This document shows positions 16,166 through 23,078 of a stretch of DNA of 62,743 nucleotides, piece by piece; positions within the stretch are counted from its first letter, which is position 1, and each line of letters opens with the position of its first letter. Both the position numbers and the translations under genes were made by a program. The DNA lies in contig NZ_JBFNXJ010000022.1 of assembly GCF_040812015.1 (NCBI RefSeq), positions 1 through 62,743 on the forward strand, in the 5' to 3' direction. Below the pieces are notes generated by a model. The model searched no databases. It was not told the DNA's origin and saw nothing but the letters and a program-made list of their open reading frames with translations. Source of the stretch: Chitinivorax sp. PXF-14. Its GTDB lineage: Bacteria; Pseudomonadota; Gammaproteobacteria; Burkholderiales; SCOH01.

Positions 16166-17677
16166 ATGCTCGACCGCATACTCATCCTCTCCGTCTTCGT
16201 CGTCGCTTCCTGCGGGCTCGCCTACGAGCTGATCGCCGGCGCGCTGTCGAGCTACCTGCTCGGCGACTCGGTGCTGCAGTTCTCAAGCATCATCGGCTGC
16301 TACCTGTTCGCCATGGGTGTGGGCTCGCACCTGGCGCAATACGTGAAGGACGAAGACGCGCTGGCACGCTTCATCGACATCGAGCTGCTGGTCGGCCTGG
16401 TCGGCGGGGTGTCGGCGGCCGTGCTGTTCCTGGTCTTCGGCTGGCTCGCGGCGCCGTTCCGCACCGTGCTGTACGCGCTGGTGTTCGTCGTCGGCGTGCT
16501 GGTGGGCATGGAGATCCCGCTGGTGATGCGCGTGCTCAATGCGCGCCAGGCCGAGTTCAAGGAGCTGGTGAGCCGCGTGCTGACTTTCGACTACCTCGGC
16601 GCGCTGGCCGTGTCGCTGTTGTTCCCGCTCGTGCTGGCGCCCAAGCTGGGGCTGGCGCGTACCGGCTTTCTGTTCGGCATGCTCAATGCCGCCGTGGCGC
16701 TGTGGACGGCCTATGTATTCCGCCGTGAGCTGACGCGGCTGTCGGCCAAGGTGCTGCGTGCGAGCATCGTCATCTGCCTGCTGGCCGGCGGCTTTCTGGC
16801 CTCAGACCGGATGATCCACTGGTCCGAGCGCGGCCTGTTCGGCGACGAGATCGTGCACGCCGAGACCACGCCCTACCAGCGTCTGGTGCTGACGCGCTGG
16901 CACGACGACCTGCGCCTGTACATCAACGGCAACCTGCAGTTCAGCTCGCGCGACGAGCACCGCTACCACGAGGCGCTGGTGCACCCGGTGCTGACGCCGC
17001 TGCCGTGGGCGCGCTCGGTGCTGGTACTCGGCGGCGGTGACGGGCTGGCGGTGCGCGAGATACTCAAGTACCCGAATATCGAGCGCATCACGCTGGTCGA
17101 CCTCGATCCGGCCATGACCGGCCTGTTCTCGACCGCCGAGCCGCTCGTCAGGCTCAACGGCGGCTCGCTCAAGAACCCGCGCGTGCATGTCGTCAACGAG
17201 GATGCCGGGCGCTGGCTCGAGAGTGCCGACGCGGTGTTCGACGCCGTCATCGTCGATTTTCCCGACCCCGGCAACTTCGGCATCGGCAAGCTCTACTCGG
17301 TACCCTTCTACCGGCTGCTGGCCAAGCACCTGAGCGAGAACGGCCTGGCCGTGGTGCAATCCACCTCGCCGTATTTCGCGCCGCACGCCTACTGGTGCGT
17401 CGATGCCACGCTGCGCGAGGCCGGGCTCCATACCTGGCCCTACCACGCCTATGTGCCGAGCTTCGGTGAATGGGGCTTCATCGTTGCCGGCAAGACGCCG
17501 CGCTACGCCCCGCCGACGCAATACCGCTTCCCGATGCGCTTTCTCAATGCCGAATCGACACGGCTGATGTTCGCCTTCCCGCCCGATATGCAACGCATCG
17601 CGGTCGAGCCAAACCGGCTCAACAACCAGTCGCTGGTGCATTATTTCGAGCAGGACTGGGCCGAGGTGCTACGCTGA
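16166..17677 (+). CDS. speE: Membrane-embedded polyamine aminopropyltransferase (spermidine synthase-like)
   Basis: Residues about 1-215 form a multi-helix membrane domain (opening MLDRILILSVFVVASCGLAYEL, with later MGVGSHLA and VGMEIPLVMR). A cytoplasmic spermidine-synthase-like Rossmann domain follows: VLVLGGGDGLAVREILKY for S-adenosyl ligand binding, LVDLDPAM for the acidic ribose contact, and VIVDFPDP with the catalytic Asp region. It would transfer an aminopropyl group from decarboxylated S-adenosylmethionine to an amine acceptor at the membrane. The donor would be made by the AdoMet decarboxylase at 7.5 kb. ATG 16166 is chosen to start at the first membrane helix; a GTG at 16115 would add 17 residues. 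Its stop overlaps the next start (TGATG). Confidence 0.9.
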   Translation: MLDRILILSVFVVASCGLAYELIAGALSSYLLGDSVLQFSSIIGCYLFAMGVGSHLAQYVKDEDALARFIDIELLVGLVGGVSAAVLFLVFGWLAAPFRTVLYALVFVVGVLVGMEIPLVMRVLNARQAEFKELVSRVLTFDYLGALAVSLLFPLVLAPKLGLARTGFLFGMLNAAVALWTAYVFRRELTRLSAKVLRASIVICLLAGGFLASDRMIHWSERGLFGDEIVHAETTPYQRLVLTRWHDDLRLYINGNLQFSSRDEHRYHEALVHPVLTPLPWARSVLVLGGGDGLAVREILKYPNIERITLVDLDPAMTGLFSTAEPLVRLNGGSLKNPRVHVVNEDAGRWLESADAVFDAVIVDFPDPGNFGIGKLYSVPFYRLLAKHLSENGLAVVQSTSPYFAPHAYWCVDATLREAGLHTWPYHAYVPSFGEWGFIVAGKTPRYAPPTQYRFPMRFLNAESTRLMFAFPPDMQRIAVEPNRLNNQSLVHYFEQDWAEVLR

Positions 17678-19287
17678 TGCAGCGCCGGCGCTTCCTGCAG
17701 CTTGCCGCCGGCAGCACGCTGCTGGCCGGCTGCAAGCGCATCCAGCACATGAGCATTCCCGTGACGCTGCACCTGCCCGGCCAGCGCGAGGGCCACTGGC
17801 TGCGCGACCTCAAGTCGCTGCCCGCGAGCAGCGGCGAGCTGCGCACCGGCACGGTGATCCTCGGCAGCGGCGTAGCCGGCCTGACCGCCGCCTGGAAGCT
17901 CGCGCGCGAGGGCTACCGCGACTTCGTGCTGCTGGCCGGGCCCGAGCCCTACGGCAATGCGGCGGCCGGCGAGATGGCCGGGCTGCGCTACCCGCGCGGC
18001 GCGCACTACCTGCCGCTGCCCTCGCTGGAATCGGTACACGTGCGCGAAATGCTCGCCGACTTCGGCGTGATCGAAAGCGGGGCCGCTACGGCGCGCCCGC
18101 ATTTCGACGAACGCGTGCTGGTGCATGCCCCCGAGTCGCGCGTGCTGTACCAGGGCCGCTGGCAGGAGGGCACGCTGCCGAGCAAGGGCATCCCCGCCGA
18201 CGAGGCGGCGCAGCAGCAGCGCTTCTTCCGTCACATCGACGCGCTCAAGGTGGCACGCGGCGCCGATGGCCGCCGCGTATTCTGCATCCCGCTCGCACAA
18301 TCGTCGCAAGACCCGCGCTGGACGGCGCTCGACCGCCTCAGCTTCGCGGCCTGGCTCACGCGCGAGGGCTACAGCGCGCCTACGCTGCGTTGGTATCTCG
18401 ACTATGCCTGCCGCGACGACTACGGCGCCGGCCTGGGCCAGGTCTCGGCCTGGGCCGGCCTGCACTATTTCGCCAGCCGCGCGGGCCAGGCCGCCAATGC
18501 CGACGACGGTGCGGTGCTGACCTGGCCAGACGGCCTCAACCCGCTCACGCGCCGCCTGCAGCAGGCCGCCACCGGCGCCACGGGCGGGCGCTGGCAACCC
18601 GGCTTCGCGCTGCAGCTGAGCGATGGCGGGCACGGCGTCGACATCCTGTGTGCCGAGTCGGCCGCCGCGGATGCTCGCGTCTTCACCGTGCGCGCCGAGC
18701 GCGCGATCTGCGCCATGCCGCTGCAGCTGGCGCAGCGCGTGGTGCCCGCGCTCGGCGTGCCGGGCGACGCGGCAGTCCCGCACGTGCCGTGGCTGGTGTC
18801 GAATTTCCTGCTGCGCGGCTTTCCGCCCGAGCTGGCGGGCGAGGCGCTGAGCTGGGACAACGTCGTCTACGGCAGCCAGAGCCTCGGCTACGTGGTGTCG
18901 ACGCACCAGCTGATCCGCCAGGCACGGCCCGAGCAGACCGTGTTCAGCGCCTACCACGCGCTCGCGCACGACACCCCGGCCAATATCCGGCGCTGGCTCA
19001 TGCAGGCCGGCACCGATGAGCTGTACGAGCTCGCCAACAGCGACCTGCGCGCAGCCTATGGCCACCACCTGTGGCTCAACACGCAGTCGGTTGAGATCAC
19101 CGTGCGCGGCCACGCCATGGTCAGCCCCGCACCCGGTTTCCTGTCCCGGCCCGGCATCGCCGCACTGCGAGGCGCTGACCAGCGCCTGCTGTTCGCGCAC
19201 AGCGACCTGTCGGGCATCTCGGTATTCGAGGAGGCCGCCTGGTGGGGCTGGCGCGCGGCGCTGGCGGTGCTCGGTGGCGTGGGCTGA
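17677..19287 (+). CDS. Exported FAD-dependent amine-oxidase-like protein
   Basis: A 536-residue flavoprotein. The N-terminus MQRRRFLQLAAGSTLLAGC combines a twin-arginine-like stretch with a lipobox, suggesting export to the periplasm and lipid anchoring. The nucleotide-binding motif TVILGSGVAGLTAAWKLAREG (about 58-78) is the GxGxxG fold of the amine oxidase/phytoene desaturase superfamily. A C-terminal GISVFEEAAWWGWRAA replaces the usual final FAD motif. It is translationally coupled to the aminopropyltransferase, so the substrate is plausibly a polyamine or a product of that enzyme. Whether it oxidises or merely binds the amine is unknown. Confidence 0.85.
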   Translation: MQRRRFLQLAAGSTLLAGCKRIQHMSIPVTLHLPGQREGHWLRDLKSLPASSGELRTGTVILGSGVAGLTAAWKLAREGYRDFVLLAGPEPYGNAAAGEMAGLRYPRGAHYLPLPSLESVHVREMLADFGVIESGAATARPHFDERVLVHAPESRVLYQGRWQEGTLPSKGIPADEAAQQQRFFRHIDALKVARGADGRRVFCIPLAQSSQDPRWTALDRLSFAAWLTREGYSAPTLRWYLDYACRDDYGAGLGQVSAWAGLHYFASRAGQAANADDGAVLTWPDGLNPLTRRLQQAATGATGGRWQPGFALQLSDGGHGVDILCAESAAADARVFTVRAERAICAMPLQLAQRVVPALGVPGDAAVPHVPWLVSNFLLRGFPPELAGEALSWDNVVYGSQSLGYVVSTHQLIRQARPEQTVFSAYHALAHDTPANIRRWLMQAGTDELYELANSDLRAAYGHHLWLNTQSVEITVRGHAMVSPAPGFLSRPGIAALRGADQRLLFAHSDLSGISVFEEAAWWGWRAALAVLGGVG

Positions 19288-19393
19288 CATGGCCCGGGCT
19301 GATGCGGCCCGACCTGCGCGGCCCGACCTGCGCGGCCCGACCTATACTGAAAGCGCGGCCACGGCAGCCGCCATCTTCACGGAGGGACGCACC

Positions 19394-19912
19394 ATGGCTG
19401 GCGCCAGCATTCCCGGCCCCTTGGGCAGCAGCAGCAACAATCCACCGATCGACGCCGGCACGCTCGCGTTGACGGCGACGCCATCCCCAGCCAGCGCGCC
19501 GGCGACAGCAGGCAACACGGCACCGGCCGCCGCCAAGAAGAAGTACAGCATCGACGATGCCGTGAAGCACCTCGATGCCAATGTCCACGACAAGAGCCAG
19601 GGGCAGTGCGCCAAGTATGTGCGCCAGGCGATCGAGGCCGGCGGCGTCACCATCTCACTGCCGCGCCCGCTGTATGCGAAGGACTACGGCGCCAAGCTGG
19701 CCGAGCTCGGCTTCGGTAAGATAGTGGCCGAAGGCTACACACCGCAGAAGGGCGACATCATCGTGCTGCAGCCGCCCACCGGCCAGAGTGCCGGCCATAT
19801 CCAGATGTACAACGGCAGCACCTGGGAATCTGACTTCGTGCAGGGCACGGGTATCTACCCCGGCCCGGCCTATCGCAAGGATGAAGTGGCGTATGAAATC
19901 TATCGTCCGTAG
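19394..19912 (+). CDS. Cysteine peptidase/amidase-like protein (CHAP/NlpC-P60 type), candidate antibacterial effector
   Basis: A 172-residue protein without a signal peptide. Residues 1-50 are a Pro/Ala/Ser/Thr-rich leader. The rest resembles a papain-like amidase: nucleophile Cys72 in QGQCAKYVRQAI, KGDIIVLQP (about 119-127), catalytic His135 in AGHIQMYNG and an acidic partner in WESDF (Glu145 or Asp147). Such domains cut peptidoglycan peptides. GGAGG sits about 9 bases before the ATG at 19394. The next gene, encoding an exported protein, begins 20 bases before this one ends. A toxin without a signal, next to an overlapping periplasmic protein, is the usual layout of type VI amidase effector and immunity genes. 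No VgrG, Hcp or PAAR gene is near. Confidence 0.72.
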   Translation: MAGASIPGPLGSSSNNPPIDAGTLALTATPSPASAPATAGNTAPAAAKKKYSIDDAVKHLDANVHDKSQGQCAKYVRQAIEAGGVTISLPRPLYAKDYGAKLAELGFGKIVAEGYTPQKGDIIVLQPPTGQSAGHIQMYNGSTWESDFVQGTGIYPGPAYRKDEVAYEIYRP

Positions 19913-20483
19913 TCTGCTATTCGGCCTGCTGGCGCTGTGTGCACTGGCGGCCAGGGCAGGTGAGCCGCAGATGGCCGACCCGCTGCTCGGCCTGAGTTTC
20001 GACCCCAGGCTCGTGCATTTCGACGCGTTGCCACGCTCGGCGGCGGTGTACCGCGCGCTGGGCCCGACGGCGCAATGGGTATTCGCGAGCCGGCGTGAAG
20101 CCGGCGGGGCCGTCTACATCGTGGCCGGCCTGCATACGGTCCAGGCGGATGAGCAGGGGCCAGCCGTCAGCGAGCCCGATTTCGGCGCGGTGATCCGGGC
20201 CTATGGCAAGCAGCTCAAGGTGCTCGGTGTACCGGACAGGTTGTTCGACCCCACGCCGCTGCTGCCCGCCGATGAGCTCGACGCGCTGATGCGGGATGCC
20301 GCGCAGCGCTATGTCAGGGCCTTTGGCGGCACGCGCCGGCTCGAAGCGGAAATGGCGCGCCAGCGTGTCGTGACGCACAAGATTCCACAGCCGCTACGCG
20401 ACGCGCTGGCGCGGGAAGGCGTGCGCCCCGGCGACGGGCTGAAGGCGATTCCGGCGCAGCCGGAACGGGCTCGCGCCCAGTAA
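19893..20483 (+). CDS. Exported protein of unknown function, candidate immunity protein
   Basis: A 196-residue protein with a clear signal peptide (MKSIVRSLLFGLLALCALAARA, cleavage before Gly-Glu-Pro), so it should be periplasmic. I do not recognise the mature domain. It begins inside the amidase-like gene (20-base overlap, different frame), so the two are co-translated. If the amidase attacks peptidoglycan, a periplasmic partner is where an immunity protein would have to act; this is inference from gene order and location. The C-terminus is charged (QPERARAQ). Its end lies 83 bases from the convergent threonine aldolase gene. Confidence 0.72.
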   Translation: MKSIVRSLLFGLLALCALAARAGEPQMADPLLGLSFDPRLVHFDALPRSAAVYRALGPTAQWVFASRREAGGAVYIVAGLHTVQADEQGPAVSEPDFGAVIRAYGKQLKVLGVPDRLFDPTPLLPADELDALMRDAAQRYVRAFGGTRRLEAEMARQRVVTHKIPQPLRDALAREGVRPGDGLKAIPAQPERARAQ

Positions 20484-20565
20484 GCCGCCCCCACCACCGC
20501 GCGGGATGGTGCAATAGGCCTCGCCAGGCGCATTCCGGCACAGCCCCGGATAGCCCCAACAGGCG

Positions 20566-21600
20566 CTAGCGCCGTGCCGTGGCCAGCGCCGCCGTCATCG
20601 CCTGCACCACGCACTCGACCTCGGCCGCGCCGACCTGCCAGTGCGTCACCAGCCGCATCGCGCCGTCCTCGGGCGGATTGGCGAGAATGCCGTGCGCCGC
20701 CAGCACCACCATCATGCCCGCCACGTCGAAGTCGCCATCGAGATCGAACCAGACCATATTGATGTCGAGCTGGTCCTCCCGGATGCGGACGCCGGGCAAG
20801 CCGCGCAGGCCCTGGGCGAGCCGTTTGGCGTTGGCATGGTCGTCGCCGAGGCGCAGCGTCATCTCGCGCAGCGCGATCAGCCCTGGCGCGGCCAGCACGC
20901 CGGCCTGGCGCAGGCCACCGCCCATCAGCTTGCGTTTCTTGCGCGCGCGCTCGATGAAGCCGGCCTCTCCGACCAGCATAGAGCCGACCGGCGCAGCCAG
21001 CCCTTTCGACAGGCAGAACATCACGCTGTCGGCCTGGGCGGCGATCTCGCCTGCGTCGACCGCGAGCGCCGCGGCGGCGTTGAACACGCGCGCGCCGTCG
21101 AGATGCACCGGCAAGCCGTGCGCCCGCGCCACCTCGCGCACCGCACGCATGGCGTCGAGCGACACCACGCGGCCGCTGCCATGGGCGTTCTCAAGGCAGA
21201 TCAGGCCGGTTTTCGGCAGGTGGATGTCGCCGCCGGGGCGGATGCGCCGCGCCACCTCGGCGGCATCCAGCGCGCCTTGCGGGTTGGCGATGGGCCGCAG
21301 GTTGACGCCGGCGATCACTGCCGCCGCACCGACCTCGTGCCAGACGATATGGCTGTCCTCGCCGACGATGACCTCGTCGCCGCGCTCGCAGTGCGTGAAC
21401 AGCGCGAGCTGGTTGCCGAAGGTGCCGGACGGCACGAACAGCGCGGCCTCCTTGCCCAGCATGGCGGCGGCCAGTTGTTCGAGCTCGCGCACCGTCGGAT
21501 CGTCGCCATAACAGTCGTCGCCGACGGCGGCAGTGGCCATGGCCGTGCGCATGGCGGGGGTCGGATGGGTGACGGTATCACTGCGGACGTCGATAGGCAT
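20566..21600 (-). CDS. ltaE: Low-specificity L-threonine aldolase
   Basis: A pyridoxal-phosphate enzyme that splits L-threonine or L-allo-threonine into glycine and acetaldehyde in the cytoplasm. The 344-residue product matches the family length. It opens IDVRSDTVTHPTPAMR, carries YGDDPTV and PSGTFGNQ near the cofactor phosphate site, HLDGARVFNAA with the Asp that contacts the pyridine nitrogen, and FCLSKGL with the cofactor lysine at residue 199. The start at 21600 is chosen because the upstream 61 in-frame residues do not belong to the family. The gene stands alone. Confidence 0.95.
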   Translation of the reverse strand: MPIDVRSDTVTHPTPAMRTAMATAAVGDDCYGDDPTVRELEQLAAAMLGKEAALFVPSGTFGNQLALFTHCERGDEVIVGEDSHIVWHEVGAAAVIAGVNLRPIANPQGALDAAEVARRIRPGGDIHLPKTGLICLENAHGSGRVVSLDAMRAVREVARAHGLPVHLDGARVFNAAAALAVDAGEIAAQADSVMFCLSKGLAAPVGSMLVGEAGFIERARKKRKLMGGGLRQAGVLAAPGLIALREMTLRLGDDHANAKRLAQGLRGLPGVRIREDQLDINMVWFDLDGDFDVAGMMVVLAAHGILANPPEDGAMRLVTHWQVGAAEVECVVQAMTAALATARR

Positions 21601-21812
21601 GATCGCTCGGTAATGGGGTGGACAGGGCGCCAGTGTCGCACTCCCGGATACGGCGGTGCCAGTGGCGCCTTGCTGTAATGAATATATTATCTGCCGATTA
21701 TGCCCACCAGCGCTGTATCTGTAGAATGCGAACGCTTGGGCAAGCCGCGCCGGAGCATCGCGGCAACCGGTTTGTGCTATCAATTAGACAGAGTTATACG
21801 AGTATCCAGAGC

Positions 21813-23078
21813 ATGACCGACGGTCAAGACCTGTTCATCGATGTCGCTCGCCTGCGCGTAGGCATGTATATCCATCTTGATCTCGGCTGGATGGACCACC
21901 CTTTCTCGCTCAACAGCTTCAAGATACGCTCGCAGGACCAGATCGACACGCTGCGTTCGCTGGGCCTCGCCACGATCCGCTATTCGCCCGACAAGAGCGA
22001 CGCCACGCCCGCCGCGACCAACGGCACGGAGGCCGCCGCCAAGCCCCAGGAAATCCAGGAAACACCGGCCCAGCTCGCCGCCAGACAGCGCAACGCAATG
22101 CTCGCCCAGCAGCGCGCCAGTCTGCAGGCTTGCGAACGCAAGTTCGCCGAAGGCGCGAAGCTGTACAAGCAGGTCATGAAGACCGTGCATGCCAAGCCGG
22201 TCCAGTCGCGCGAGCAGAGCGAAGCGCTGATCAAGGGTTTCGTCGACGAACTGCTGGGCGACCACGAGGCCACCATCCGCCTGCTTTCCGAAAAATCGGG
22301 CGAGGAAAGCTCGCTGCACGCACTCAACGTCACCATCCTGTCGCTGCTGCTGGGCAAGGCTGCCGGCCTGCCCGCCGCCGCCATGCAGGACCTCGGCGTG
22401 GCCGCCCTGCTGCACGACATCGGCAAGATCGAATTGCCCGACCGGCTACGCTGCCGCGACGACAGCTTTACCTCGGCCGAGCGCGAACTGTTCCAGATGC
22501 ACGTGATGCACGGCATCGAGATCGGCCGCAAGATGGGCCTCAACGCCGCCGTGCTGCTCGCCGTCGCCCAGCACCACGAACACGCCGACGGCACGGGTTT
22601 CCCGCGCCGCCTGGGTGGCGACAAGCTGAGCCCGGCCAGCCGCATCGTGGCCATCACCAACCGTTACGACAATCTGTGCAACCCGGCCAACCCGGCCCAT
22701 TCGATCACGCCGCACGAGGCGCTATCGCTGATGTTCGCGCAGATGAAACCGCACTTCGACGCGGCCACCATGTCGCTGTTCATCCGCATGATGGGCGTCT
22801 ATCCGCCGGGCTCGGTGGTGCAGCTCACCGATGAGCGCTACGCGCTGGTGGTGTCGGTCAACTCCTCGCGCCCGCTCAAGCCTCAGGTGATCATCCACGA
22901 CCCGCGCCAGCCGCGCGAGGAAGCGATCGTGGTCGATCTCGAGGACTGCGCCGAGCTCGGCATCCGCCGCAGCCTCAAGCCCCTGCAACTGCCCAAGCCG
23001 GTGTACGACTACCTGTCGCCACGCAAGCGCATGTGCTACTTCTTCGAACGCGGCCGGGAAACCAAGGCGCAGCCATGA
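21813..23078 (+). CDS. HD-GYP-type cyclic-di-GMP phosphodiesterase with DUF3391 N-terminus
   Basis: A 421-residue signalling protein. The N-terminus (about 5-55; RLRVGMYIHLDLGWMDHPF) is a DUF3391 domain, commonly fused to HD-GYP. After an Ala/Gln-rich linker comes the HD-GYP domain (about 160-360): ALLHDIGK with the metal-binding His201-Asp202, MHGIEIG, and HHEHADGTGFP (254-264). The GYP signature is GFP here, a tolerated variation that leaves activity uncertain. It would hydrolyse cyclic-di-GMP. Its stop overlaps the start of the PAS-GGDEF-EAL gene (ATGA), so the two are co-translated. The ATG at 21813 begins just before the DUF3391 domain. Confidence 0.9.
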   Translation: MTDGQDLFIDVARLRVGMYIHLDLGWMDHPFSLNSFKIRSQDQIDTLRSLGLATIRYSPDKSDATPAATNGTEAAAKPQEIQETPAQLAARQRNAMLAQQRASLQACERKFAEGAKLYKQVMKTVHAKPVQSREQSEALIKGFVDELLGDHEATIRLLSEKSGEESSLHALNVTILSLLLGKAAGLPAAAMQDLGVAALLHDIGKIELPDRLRCRDDSFTSAERELFQMHVMHGIEIGRKMGLNAAVLLAVAQHHEHADGTGFPRRLGGDKLSPASRIVAITNRYDNLCNPANPAHSITPHEALSLMFAQMKPHFDAATMSLFIRMMGVYPPGSVVQLTDERYALVVSVNSSRPLKPQVIIHDPRQPREEAIVVDLEDCAELGIRRSLKPLQLPKPVYDYLSPRKRMCYFFERGRETKAQP

